A DNA stretch of 64,000 bases from Marivita sp051251565 (lineage in GTDB: Bacteria > Pseudomonadota > Alphaproteobacteria > Rhodobacterales > Rhodobacteraceae). Below the pieces are notes generated by a model. It had not been told where the DNA came from. It did no database searches and worked only from the letters and a program-made list of their open reading frames with translations. Positions 35,273 through 44,189 of this stretch are shown here, one piece after another. Location: positions 310,001 to 374,000 of the forward strand of contig NZ_JBPOFB010000003.1 of NCBI RefSeq assembly GCF_051251565.1. The letters run 5' to 3'. Every line of letters starts with the position of its first letter. The first letter of the stretch is position 1. Both the position numbers and the translations under genes were made by a program.

Positions 35273-35866
35273 ATGACGGCTTCCCAAGACGATTCCGATT
35301 TTGATCAGACGATCCCGCCGCAAAGCTCTTTGCGCTATGATCGCCCCTACGATCTTTACCGTGGCATCCCCGAGATATCTGGTTTCACACGGCACAGGCC
35401 AACCGAAGACGAAGACCCGTTGGGCTATCTTGATCGGTTGCGGTCCTCCACCACGCCGGAAGATGCCATAACGTATACCGCCTTTGCGACGGAACCGCGT
35501 GTGGCTATCCAGTGGGGGTTGAACGCGGTGCGCATGACCTTGCCGGATATTCCACCCGACGAGGTGCAGTTGATGAGCTGGGTCACTCAATGGATCGAAC
35601 ACCCGACCACAGACAACCGCTGGCGCACCTTGCAGGTTGCGCTGTTTGCGCCTCGCCGCTCACCGGCTGTCTATCTCGGACTGGCCGTCGGTTGGTCGGG
35701 CGGACCTTTGGCCCCGAACGATCCTGTCTCAGTGCCAGAATGGCGGTCTCCCCGCGCAGTCAACGCAGCCGTCTTGCGCGCAGTGGGTCAGGTTGGACTT
35801 GCCGAACGGTCGGTCCGGCTCGCACGGATTCTCGATCTCGCAACTGGCCTATTCCGGGTCTACTAA
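35273..35866 (+). CDS. DUF6931-like T6SS-associated protein
   Basis: A 197-residue cytoplasmic protein. The middle and end (AIQWGLNAVRMTLPDIPPDEV, WIEHPTTDNRW, YLGLAVGWSGGPLAPNDPVSVPEWRSPRAVNAAVL) resemble what I remember of the DUF6931 family, found near T6SS genes; the family name should be verified. It is the first gene of the left arm of locus 2 and lies 47 bases before tagH. No catalytic motif is evident, and its function is unknown. Confidence 0.55.
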   Translation: MTASQDDSDFDQTIPPQSSLRYDRPYDLYRGIPEISGFTRHRPTEDEDPLGYLDRLRSSTTPEDAITYTAFATEPRVAIQWGLNAVRMTLPDIPPDEVQLMSWVTQWIEHPTTDNRWRTLQVALFAPRRSPAVYLGLAVGWSGGPLAPNDPVSVPEWRSPRAVNAAVLRAVGQVGLAERSVRLARILDLATGLFRVY

Positions 35867-35913
35867 TCGAACCAAAACACACGCATTGTCGGAAAAAGGG
35901 CTCCAAGGCAGAC

Positions 35914-37308
35914 ATGGACATACTGACGTTACGGATCGAGAATCATGCGACACTTGAAACCGGGGGACCGGTTTCGATCACGCTGAGGGGCAAGAACGCT
36001 CAGGTCGGGCGCAAGCCTGGCAATGATTGGGTGTTGCCAGATCCCACTCGTCATATCTCTGGGCATCATTTCGATGTCAGCTTTGAACGCGGCCGGTATC
36101 TGCTGACAGATGTGTCCAGCAACGGCACCTTTCTTCAGGGCGAACGCTACCGACTTGAAGGCCCGCACGAGATCAAGGACGGGCACCGTTTTACAGTTGG
36201 GCACTATATCATCCTGGCCAAGATCGACGCAGAGGTCGAAGCTCCGCCTCCCGCGCCGGAACCGCCCGTTGTCGAGGACGAGTTCGAAGATGTCTGGGGC
36301 GATATCGCAACACCCAAAGGGGGCAAGGAATCGGTTCAAAAACCACCTGCGGCCAACATCCTGCATCCCGGCGCATCTGCTCCGGGCCGTAGTCTTACAC
36401 AGGCACCAGATTTTTCACGTTTCCAGAACCAACAAAGCCCTGGTGGGATCTCCAGACCACCTGTGACTGCACACCCCGCCGACTCTCAACCAACGCCGCA
36501 GCGGCCTTCGGGCACCGGGGTGTCGATTCCGCCAGCGATGCGGGCAGACCCTACGCCGCCTCCCCCGGTTGTGCCGCCTGCATACGCGCCGCCGCCGCCC
36601 CCGGTTGCCGCACATGCGCCTATGCCCTTGCCACCGGTTGCGCCCGAAGTGTCAGGCATGCGGGGACTTGGCGAAAGCTTTTTCGACGATGGCCACCACG
36701 CACCCGCCCCGACGCCAGCCTATCCGCAAAGCGCACAGGCGGATGCGTTCATCAAAGGGTTCATGCAGGGCGCGGGAATAGATGACCCCAATCGAATGAC
36801 CATACCCCCAGAGGATCTGGGCCGTATGCTTGGCCGGATGGCGCGGATGAGCACGAATGAACTGATGCGGATGTTGCAGGACCGCGCAGCGGTCAAACTG
36901 TTCGTGTCGAACGAAGATCGCACCATGCGGGTGGCGACCGGCAACAACCCGATGAAATTCATGGCCGACAGCGATCAGGCATTCGAGGCGCTGTTCCTGA
37001 AGCCGCGCGACGGATATCTGACCGGGTCTGACGGGTTCGAAAACGCGCTGAACGATATCCGCAGGCATCAGGCCGCAGTGATCGCAGCCGTTCAACCTGC
37101 GCTGGCGGAAATGCTTGATGGCCTGTCCCCCGATGAAATCGAGGAAGAGGCCGGCAAGGGCATGCTTGGTCAGGGCGGACGCAAGCGTTGGGACACGTTT
37201 TCCAAACGCTGGGAAGAACGCGCCGCACAAGGCGAGAACGGGATGCTTGATGCCTTCATAAAGGCCTTTTCGCGCCATTACAGCGACGCGTTACGCAAGT
37301 TGAAGTAA
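35914..37308 (+). CDS. tagH: FHA-domain protein TagH (locus 2)
   Basis: A 464-residue TagH/ImpI/Fha protein. The N-terminal FHA domain (about 5-95) has all phosphothreonine contacts: GR (32-33), Ser49 with His52, and SNGT (69-72). A long Pro-rich linker (about 110-260) leads to the C-terminal TagH domain (about 275-464; ADAFIKGFMQGAGID, KFMADSDQAFEALFLKPRDGYL, FIKAFSRHYSDALRKL). In known systems such a protein is bound or phosphorylated by PpkA and triggers assembly; ppkA and pppA of this locus are at 57-60 kb. The frame is open far upstream, but ATG 35914 with AAGG in front starts the FHA domain. Confidence 0.92.
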   Translation: MDILTLRIENHATLETGGPVSITLRGKNAQVGRKPGNDWVLPDPTRHISGHHFDVSFERGRYLLTDVSSNGTFLQGERYRLEGPHEIKDGHRFTVGHYIILAKIDAEVEAPPPAPEPPVVEDEFEDVWGDIATPKGGKESVQKPPAANILHPGASAPGRSLTQAPDFSRFQNQQSPGGISRPPVTAHPADSQPTPQRPSGTGVSIPPAMRADPTPPPPVVPPAYAPPPPPVAAHAPMPLPPVAPEVSGMRGLGESFFDDGHHAPAPTPAYPQSAQADAFIKGFMQGAGIDDPNRMTIPPEDLGRMLGRMARMSTNELMRMLQDRAAVKLFVSNEDRTMRVATGNNPMKFMADSDQAFEALFLKPRDGYLTGSDGFENALNDIRRHQAAVIAAVQPALAEMLDGLSPDEIEEEAGKGMLGQGGRKRWDTFSKRWEERAAQGENGMLDAFIKAFSRHYSDALRKLK

Positions 37309-37332
37309 ACCGCGAAAGACTGGGACGAACGA

Positions 37333-38886
37333 ATGACCTTGGACTGGATTACAGCACAGATCAGCGACGATGCTCCGGCTGGCCCCGATCTTTGGGAAGA
37401 CGACGATCCGACGTTTTCGGACTACTATTTTGACGCCGTCGCGCGGCTTCCCGAAGCGGATGATTACGTCAAGCTGGGAATTGAAACGTCCAATGGCAAT
37501 AAGACGCCAGACCAGATTTTCGATCCGAGCGATGTCAAGCTCAGTGCGGAACTCAAGACGATTGACGGCCTTCTAAGTCGCACGCGGGATGTGCGGCTGC
37601 TGACCCTTCGCGCGCAATGGAGCATGTTGGCGGGCAATCTTGGGGCCGTTGTCGACAGTGTGGGCGGTCTGGCGTCTTTGCTTGAAACAATGCCGAACGA
37701 AGCCCACCCGGTTGTCGATGGCAGCGCGCGGGACAGGGCCGATGCCTTGAACGATCTCGCCCAGATGGGTGCGATGATCCTGCCGCTGCGCTATCTGGAC
37801 CTGGCCTCAAGCGGCACATCCTTGCGCAAACTGCGCGTGGCACGGGGCGACTTTCGCCCGCATGACGGCGAAGACGACCTGACGGTGGATGCGCTTCTCG
37901 GAGCGCTGTCGGCAGAGGGTGAAGCAACGGCACTGGTCCACGAGCAACTACACGCGTTCAAGGACGCACTCTCACGGATCGCCAATGCCTGTCTTGCGCA
38001 TGACACTCCGCACACCGTCCAGATTGATCCGCTGACGACCGAGATCGATGCGGTTCTGAAAATACTGTCCGAAGCGCAACCTAAGTTGAAAAGCCTGTCC
38101 GACGCCGAGGATGCTGCACCCGTCGGGGCGGATGCGGTGGTCTCAAATTCGGGCGGTGGGACAACCGTTTACACCAAACCCGTGACCGAGGTGCTGGATC
38201 ATGATGACGCGCGGTTGCGGCTGATCGGGGTCGAGACCTATTTTGGCAAAAACGAACCCTCTTCTGCGGCGGTTTTGATGGTGACGCAGGCGCGTATCTT
38301 GATCGGTCGAAATCTTGTTGATGCCTTTGAATCGCTGATGCCAAACACCGCACCCGACGCAAAGGTGTCGTTTCTTTCCGATTTTGGGTTCCAGATGTCG
38401 TTCGGCAAACTGCGCGAACTGGCCGACCAGGTCCAGATTGACGAATATCCCGAAGCCGAAGCGGCATCAGAGCCCGACTGGCCGCAAGCCGAACCTGACC
38501 CGGAACCCGAAGTGGCCGAAACCCCGCAAGACGAGACGGTGCCTGAAGAGATCGTTGATGATCCCGCCATGTCGGATGATGTGACCGAAGATCAGGGCAC
38601 GCCGGACGACGAAGACGTTGCGCAAGAAGTGCCTGTGCAAGAGGCTCCACCTGAACTAAGCCCTGCGCCGCCTCCTCCGACTGCCCCGCAATCCGTACCC
38701 GACCGACCTGCATTTTACCGGGTTCAAACCCCGACCGAGGCCGCCGCCCAAATACAAGCGGTCGAGACATTTTTCCGCGCTGTGGAAAGATCTTCACCCA
38801 TCCCCGTCCTTCTGAACCGCGCAAGATTGTACATGGGGCAGGATTTTGAGGCCTTGCTAAAGGAGATTATTCCGGTGCAAGATTAA
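37333..38886 (+). CDS. tssA: Type VI secretion protein TssA (locus 2)
   Basis: A 517-residue ImpA-family protein. The N-terminal domain has ISDDAPAGPDLWEDDDPTF, LLSRTRDVRLLTLRAQWSMLAGNL and the LPLRYLDLASSGTSLRKLRVARGDF block. An acidic Pro/Glu-rich linker (about 380-450) follows, and then the C-terminal AVETFFRAVERSSPIPVLLNRARLYMGQDFEALLKEIIP, typical of TssA ends. A further middle copy of the VETYFGKNEPSSAAVLMVTQARILIGRNLVDAF pattern (about 300-335) resembles this C-terminal motif, an internal duplication. It is 24 bases after tagH. Confidence 0.88.
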   Translation: MTLDWITAQISDDAPAGPDLWEDDDPTFSDYYFDAVARLPEADDYVKLGIETSNGNKTPDQIFDPSDVKLSAELKTIDGLLSRTRDVRLLTLRAQWSMLAGNLGAVVDSVGGLASLLETMPNEAHPVVDGSARDRADALNDLAQMGAMILPLRYLDLASSGTSLRKLRVARGDFRPHDGEDDLTVDALLGALSAEGEATALVHEQLHAFKDALSRIANACLAHDTPHTVQIDPLTTEIDAVLKILSEAQPKLKSLSDAEDAAPVGADAVVSNSGGGTTVYTKPVTEVLDHDDARLRLIGVETYFGKNEPSSAAVLMVTQARILIGRNLVDAFESLMPNTAPDAKVSFLSDFGFQMSFGKLRELADQVQIDEYPEAEAASEPDWPQAEPDPEPEVAETPQDETVPEEIVDDPAMSDDVTEDQGTPDDEDVAQEVPVQEAPPELSPAPPPPTAPQSVPDRPAFYRVQTPTEAAAQIQAVETFFRAVERSSPIPVLLNRARLYMGQDFEALLKEIIPVQD

Positions 38887-38973
38887 GTGTGTAAGACGAC
38901 ATTTAAAGCACTGAATCATTGACAAGGCGAACGTCACCGCGTTCCCTTACGGTAATTTAAAGAGGATATTATC

Positions 38974-39537
38974 ATGGCTTCAGATACTGGATCAGGACAT
39001 ATTCGTCGCAATCGCCCGCCTCGGGTACACATTTCATACACAGACCCCATCGACTCTCAGAAAGAAGTAGAGCTGCCTTTCGTCATGGGCGTGATGAGCG
39101 ATTTGTCGGGCAACACACCCGGCAAAGAAAAAGCACCAGTTGAAGACCGCGAGTTCGAAAAGGTGACGAACACCACGCTTGACAGCTTCATGCGCGAAAA
39201 GGTTCAACCCGGTCTGTCCTTCACCGTCGACAACAAGCTCAAGAACGGTGACGGCCAGAAAATGGGCATGAATCTGCGGTTCAATTCCATGGAAGATTTT
39301 GAACCGGCTGCGATTGCGCGTCAGGTTCCGGCGCTGAATGAACTTCTCGAAGCGCGCAAGCAATTGGCCGACCTGATGCTTTACATGACGTCCAAACCCA
39401 AAGCGGCGGCGCAGATCAAAGAACTGCTGAGTGATCCTGAACGTCTCAAGGTTTTGGCTGCACAGGCCAAAGCTGAAACCGACGCGGCACGCGCCGCGGC
39501 GGAAGCGGCAGCAGGGTCAACGGAAAAGTCCGAATAA
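38974..39537 (+). CDS. tssB: T6SS contractile sheath small subunit TssB (locus 2)
   Basis: A 187-residue TssB with the family core PRVHISYTDP, KEVELPFVMGVMSDLSGN, VEDREFEKV and FNSMEDFEPAAIARQVPALNELLEAR, then an Ala-rich C-terminal helix. It is clearly different from the TssB of locus 1. The 87-base gap upstream contains TTGACA (38919-38924), a possible -35 box without a good -10, so an internal promoter for the sheath genes is possible. The ribosome site AGAGGA is 8 bases before ATG 38974. Confidence 0.95.
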   Translation: MASDTGSGHIRRNRPPRVHISYTDPIDSQKEVELPFVMGVMSDLSGNTPGKEKAPVEDREFEKVTNTTLDSFMREKVQPGLSFTVDNKLKNGDGQKMGMNLRFNSMEDFEPAAIARQVPALNELLEARKQLADLMLYMTSKPKAAAQIKELLSDPERLKVLAAQAKAETDAARAAAEAAAGSTEKSE

Positions 39538-39580
39538 ATCGCCATTGGGCGCAATGAATACTCTGACAGGGGGATAGCCA

Positions 39581-41074
39581 ATGGCAGAAAAAGCACAAGT
39601 CACATCACCAGAGTCCGGTGGTGCACTGAGCGAACTCGAAGATTTTTCCTCGATCCTCAAGCAGACGATCAATCCAACGACCGAGATTGCTGAAAAGGCA
39701 ATCGACAACGCACTGGCCACCGTGGTGCAAGCGGCGGTCGCAGATCAAAGCCTGATCGACGATGATGTGATCGACACGTTGCAAGCCATGATTGCCGGTC
39801 TCGACCAGCAGCTGAGCGCGCAGATCAACGAAGTCCTGCACAACGAAGAATTCCAAACGCTGGAAAGTGCGTGGCGCGGTCTGGCCTATACCGTCAACAA
39901 TTCCGAAACCGGCGCGTCCCTCCGGGTCGAGGTGCTGAACGCCTCGAAAAAGGAACTGGCAGGCATGATGAAGCGGTATCCGGGTGCCAAATGGGACCGG
40001 TCGCCGCTCTATCGTCAGATCTATGAACGCAAGATCGGCACGCTTGGCGGGGACCCGATGGGGGCCATCGTCGGTGACTACTACTTTGACCATTCGTCGG
40101 CAGACGTGACGCTGCTGTCATCAATGTCCAAGATCTGCGAAGCGTCACTTGCGCCGTTTATCTCGGCTGCCGGTCCGCGTCTTCTTGGGCTGGACAGCTG
40201 GAACGATCTGGCTAATCCGCCCGACATCGAAGACCTGTTCACCGCGTCGGATTATGCTGGCTGGAACAGTCTGCGGGATAGTGAAAACGCGCGCTTCCTT
40301 GGCCTGACCATGCCACGCGTTTTGGCCCGTGAACCCTACGGCCCCGACAGCGCGATGACCGTTGATGAATTCGATTTCACCGAAAACACCGATGGTCACG
40401 GTGGCGAGAAATATTCTTGGATGAACGCGGCACATGCGATGGCCGTCAACATCAACCGGGCGTTCAAGGAATATGGCTGGACCGTGCGTATTCGTGGCGT
40501 TCAGTCAGGGGGCGAAGTCATTAAACTTCCCACCCATCACTTCGATACGGGCTCGGGCGAGAAAGACCTGAAATGTCCGACCGAAGTGTCCATCGACGAC
40601 CGCCGTGAAGGCGAGTTGTCAAAAGTCGGTTTGCTTGGGCTGGTGCATCGCCAGAATACCGACAAGGCTGTCTTTCTTGGCGGCCAATCGTTGTACAAGC
40701 CGAAGAAATACGTTGATCCGCTGGCTACGGCTTCGGACAACATGTCTTCGCGTTTGCCCTATATGTTCGCTGTTTCCCGGTTCAGTCACTACCTGAAGGC
40801 CATGATCCGCGACCAGATCGGATCGAGCGCTTCAAAGGAACAAATCCGCAAGAACCTTCAGGAGTGGATTGATCAATACGTGACCCTCAACCCTGACAAT
40901 GCCGACGAGCGTGAGAAGGCAAGAAAGCCGCTTGCCGATGCGCGGGTTGAAGTTATGGAGGACGAGCTGAATCCGGGGTATTATTCCGGTAAGTTCTACC
41001 TCAAACCGCACTTCCAGATGGAAGGTATGGATATCGGGATGAGCCTGATTTCCAAAATTCCGCCACCCAAGTAA
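39581..41074 (+). CDS. tssC: T6SS contractile sheath large subunit TssC (locus 2)
   Basis: A 497-residue TssC with FQTLESAWRGLAYTVNNSETG, YERKIGTLGGDPMGAIVGDYYF, YAGWNSLRDSENARFLGLTMPRVLAREPYG, SWMNAAHAMAVNINRAFKEYGWTVRIRG and RLPYMFAVSRFSHYLKAMIRDQIG. It is full length and follows tssB by 43 bases with a GGGGG ribosome site. Only one TssC exists in this locus, unlike locus 1. Confidence 0.96.
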   Translation: MAEKAQVTSPESGGALSELEDFSSILKQTINPTTEIAEKAIDNALATVVQAAVADQSLIDDDVIDTLQAMIAGLDQQLSAQINEVLHNEEFQTLESAWRGLAYTVNNSETGASLRVEVLNASKKELAGMMKRYPGAKWDRSPLYRQIYERKIGTLGGDPMGAIVGDYYFDHSSADVTLLSSMSKICEASLAPFISAAGPRLLGLDSWNDLANPPDIEDLFTASDYAGWNSLRDSENARFLGLTMPRVLAREPYGPDSAMTVDEFDFTENTDGHGGEKYSWMNAAHAMAVNINRAFKEYGWTVRIRGVQSGGEVIKLPTHHFDTGSGEKDLKCPTEVSIDDRREGELSKVGLLGLVHRQNTDKAVFLGGQSLYKPKKYVDPLATASDNMSSRLPYMFAVSRFSHYLKAMIRDQIGSSASKEQIRKNLQEWIDQYVTLNPDNADEREKARKPLADARVEVMEDELNPGYYSGKFYLKPHFQMEGMDIGMSLISKIPPPK

Positions 41075-41103
41075 CCAAAAATCATTAACGAAGGAGACAG
41101 AAA

Positions 41104-41589
41104 ATGGCTGTCGATTTTTTTCTAAAACTTGACAAGATTAAAGGCGAATCCGTCGACGATAAGCTGGCTGGCACGATTGACGTGCTCCAGTGGAACTGGG
41201 GCATGACCCAGTCCGGAACGACACATCTTGGGCCGGGTGGCGGCTCGGGCAAGGTGAACGTTCACGACATGAGCGTCACAAAATACGTCGATATGGCAAC
41301 ACATGAACTGCTCAAGTTCTGTGCCTCGGGTGAGCATATCGCGTCTGGCGAACTGACCGTTCGCAAGGCCGGTGCAACGCCGCTCGACTATCTTGTCATC
41401 AAAATGACCGACATCATCGTTTCGTCCTACCAGACAGGCGGGTCCGGCGATGGTCTTGATCGTGTTATGGAAACGGTGGGACTGAACTTCGCGAAATATG
41501 AAGTCATCTACACGTCGCAGAAAAACGACGGCAGCAAAGGCCCGCAGGGTCAAGCTGGGTTTGATATCGCGAAAAACGTCAAGGTCTGA
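41104..41589 (+). CDS. hcp: Hcp tube protein (locus 2)
   Basis: A 161-residue Hcp. It begins MAVDFFLKLDKIKGES and has SVTKYVDMATHELLKFCASGEHI and LDYLVIKMTDIIVSSYQTGGSG, all typical. The ribosome site GAAGGAG is very strong. A good terminator directly follows, so a short, abundant hcp message is likely while some transcription reads into tssE. Confidence 0.96.
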   Translation: MAVDFFLKLDKIKGESVDDKLAGTIDVLQWNWGMTQSGTTHLGPGGGSGKVNVHDMSVTKYVDMATHELLKFCASGEHIASGELTVRKAGATPLDYLVIKMTDIIVSSYQTGGSGDGLDRVMETVGLNFAKYEVIYTSQKNDGSKGPQGQAGFDIAKNVKV

Positions 41590-41606
41590 TCTCAGGCCTG
41601 AACATC

Positions 41607-41640
41607 GCTCCGGCGCATATCCTGTGCCGGAGCTTTTCTC
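41607..41640 (+). terminator. Rho-independent terminator directly after hcp (locus 2)
   Basis: An 11-bp stem (GCTCCGGCGCA with TGTGCCGGAGC, one G-T pair) and 5-base loop followed by TTTTCTC. It lies inside the operon between hcp and tssE and would attenuate the downstream baseplate genes. Confidence 0.85.
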
Positions 41641-41657
41641 TTTGATTGACCAAAACC

Positions 41658-42263
41658 ATGGCCACCAGACCTTCGCCCACGCCTGAGGCTCGGCGACGGA
41701 GCAGCCGCCGGGTGGCTGATCGGTCGCGGATCTCACTTATTGATGTCTTCCGGCAATCCTTTCAGGAAAAGGATGCACGAAAGGGATCTGCCTCCGTGTC
41801 AGAACGCGGGGGACAAAGCACGGTTGCTGTTGTCTCGGCCCGGTCCAAGGCACGGAGGCAGGGCGTTGATGAAGAAACCCTGCGCGATCACGTCCGTGCG
41901 CACCTTTCTACACTGATGAACAGTATCCGCCTTGATGCCATCATCCCGCTTGAAGACACTCCAGAAGTGGCGCGCTCGGTGCTGAATTACGGGTTTCAGG
42001 ATTTGTCGAACCTGTCCCGGCAACAGATCACCAGTGCCGAAATTTCCAAGTCGATCAAACAATCCCTCAAGGATCACGAACCCCGGTTGGTCCCCGAAAG
42101 CATCGTAGTGCAGGTGTTGCTGGTCAAAGACGAAGAAAACCAGCGCGTCGCGGTGCAGGTCACCGCAGACCTGATTGCCGATCCAGCGGACATTCCGGTG
42201 GAATTCATGGCGGATGTCGATGTGGGCGCGGGCAAGGTGATCCTTGCGTCGAAACGGATCTGA
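41658..42263 (+). CDS. tssE: T6SS baseplate protein TssE (locus 2)
   Basis: A 201-residue gp25-like protein. The C-terminal two-thirds match TssE well: LRDHVRAHLSTLMNSIRLDAIIPLEDTPEVARSVLNYGFQDLS and SLKDHEPRLVPESIVVQVLLV. The first 75 residues are basic and Ser/Arg-rich, longer than in locus 1. ATG 41658 is used; the frame is also open from a TTG 12 bases upstream. No strong ribosome site is seen, which fits with the terminator just upstream limiting expression. Confidence 0.92.
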   Translation: MATRPSPTPEARRRSSRRVADRSRISLIDVFRQSFQEKDARKGSASVSERGGQSTVAVVSARSKARRQGVDEETLRDHVRAHLSTLMNSIRLDAIIPLEDTPEVARSVLNYGFQDLSNLSRQQITSAEISKSIKQSLKDHEPRLVPESIVVQVLLVKDEENQRVAVQVTADLIADPADIPVEFMADVDVGAGKVILASKRI

Positions 42264-42266
42264 CAG

Positions 42267-44189
42267 ATGAAAGAAGCCCTCAAAACAGCCTACGAACGCG
42301 AGCTTGTCCTGCTCAAGGAACGGGCCGCCGCCTTTGCGCTGGACTATCCCGGGATGGCCGACCGGCTGGGTGGGTTGCTTGAAGAGAATCTTGACCCGTC
42401 AATCGCCGGCCTGCTTGAAGGCTCGGCATTTCTGGCGGCGCGGGTGCAGCTCAATATCGACCAGCAGTTCCGCACGTTTTCGAATGAATTGCTCGAACAG
42501 ATCTGCCCAGACATGACCGCCCCGCTGCCCTGCGCAATGATGGTCCAGGGTATGCCGCCGGGCAAAGCCGATGACCTCAAGGACGGACGCCGGTTCGAGA
42601 TCGGGGACAGCATCGAAGGTATGTTCAGCGAGGCATCCCGCCGCGTGGCCTGCCGGTTCCGACTGGCGGAACCATTGGAATTCTGGCCAATCAAGATTTC
42701 GACGTCCGAGTATTATTCAACACCCACGCTGATCAGCGGCCTGGGCCTTGACGGTGTTGCCGCAGATCGATCTGGCACCCGTGCCACGGCGGCGGGACTG
42801 TCGATCACGCTGGAAGCCACGGCCAAAGGCGGGATCGACGCGCTGAAGCTCGTCAATTTGCCCATCCACTTCACCGGCCCAATCCGCGAAGCGAGCGCGC
42901 TTTATGAGCAGATTTTCGCAAATTGCTGGCGTGTGACGCTGCGCTGGGAAGACAAAATGGGCACTCCGATCTTTCGACGCCTTCCGCCAGAGGCGGTGGA
43001 ACAGGTCGGGTTTGATCCTGATGCACCGTTGTTTGGGCGGGACGACCGGCAATTTCCCGGCTCCTCGACCCTGCTGGAATATTTTGCCTATACGCGCAAA
43101 TTCATGGGGCTGCGGCTGATGGGGCTGGACAAACTTCTGCGCGGCATCCCGACCCGCAGGGTGCAGGTGATCTTCGAATTCGAAAAGGCCCACAGCCACC
43201 TGAGCACCCATTTCAACCCCGACAATCTGCGCCTGTTTTGCGCACCGGTGGTGAACCTGTTTGAAGAAGAGGCAAAGCCGGTTACGCTGGACCAAAAGCA
43301 TCACCGCTATCTTGTGTCGCCCAACCGGTCTCCCGCCACGCATTTCGAAGTGCACCGCGTCACCCGCGTGCGCGCGCAATATGACGGGATGCGCGACAAG
43401 GTTCCGGCGGACCCGCTTTATGCTCTGCCAAGCGGAAACAAACCCGCGCGCCAGACGCTCTATTTTACAAGTGAACGCCAGCGCCGCGCGCTGTCACCCC
43501 AAGAACGGCGCATGGGCGGGACGCGGCATCGCTACGAGGGCACCGAGACGTGGATCACCTTTTTTGAGCCTCCAACGGAAACGCCCGCTGGGTTGCTCTT
43601 TGTCACCACGCTGTGTTCCAACCGTCACTTGACCGAGATATTGCCCTTGGCGGAGGGCACATATCACCTCATTGACGATCGGATGGTCAAGTTCAAATGC
43701 GTGTGCACGCCGTCAACCCCACGCGATGCGGTGGCCGAGATTGAATCCGACGCGCCGCACCGGATGCAATCGGGTGACAATTACTGGCGTCTGATTGCCT
43801 TCCTGTCGCTCAGCTATCGTGGGTTTCTCGGCACCGATGGCAAAGGCAATGTGGATGCGATCCGCGAAGTGTTACGGCTGTTCTCGGATGTGTCCGATCA
43901 ACTCACCGAAGCACAGATCATGGCGCTGACCGACATCGCTTCGCAACCGATCACGCGAACGATCAAACGCCCGGATGGCTACCATCCCACCCGCGGGCTG
44001 GAGATCACACTGACCTTTGACGAGGCCAAAATGGACACCGCCACCATGGTCAGCCTTGGTGCGGTTCTTGACCGGTTCCTTGCCGATTATGCAGCCGTGA
44101 ACACCTTTACCCAATGCGTGCTTGCCAACAGCAAGGGCCAGCGGGTCAAGCAATGGCCACCGCGCGGTGGATCAGGGCCGCTCCTATGA
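42267..44189 (+). CDS. tssF: T6SS baseplate protein TssF (locus 2)
   Basis: A 640-residue TssF. The N-terminus YERELVLLKERAAAFALDYPGMADRLGGLLEENLDPSIAGLLEGSAFLAARVQLNID is diagnostic, followed by FSNELLEQICPDMTAPLPCAMMVQ. The C-terminal region has LEITLTFDEAKMDTATMVSLGAVLDRFLADYAAVNTFTQCVL. It starts 3 bases after tssE and its stop overlaps tssG (ATGA). It is closer to the standard TssF than the locus 1 protein. Confidence 0.95.
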   Translation: MKEALKTAYERELVLLKERAAAFALDYPGMADRLGGLLEENLDPSIAGLLEGSAFLAARVQLNIDQQFRTFSNELLEQICPDMTAPLPCAMMVQGMPPGKADDLKDGRRFEIGDSIEGMFSEASRRVACRFRLAEPLEFWPIKISTSEYYSTPTLISGLGLDGVAADRSGTRATAAGLSITLEATAKGGIDALKLVNLPIHFTGPIREASALYEQIFANCWRVTLRWEDKMGTPIFRRLPPEAVEQVGFDPDAPLFGRDDRQFPGSSTLLEYFAYTRKFMGLRLMGLDKLLRGIPTRRVQVIFEFEKAHSHLSTHFNPDNLRLFCAPVVNLFEEEAKPVTLDQKHHRYLVSPNRSPATHFEVHRVTRVRAQYDGMRDKVPADPLYALPSGNKPARQTLYFTSERQRRALSPQERRMGGTRHRYEGTETWITFFEPPTETPAGLLFVTTLCSNRHLTEILPLAEGTYHLIDDRMVKFKCVCTPSTPRDAVAEIESDAPHRMQSGDNYWRLIAFLSLSYRGFLGTDGKGNVDAIREVLRLFSDVSDQLTEAQIMALTDIASQPITRTIKRPDGYHPTRGLEITLTFDEAKMDTATMVSLGAVLDRFLADYAAVNTFTQCVLANSKGQRVKQWPPRGGSGPLL

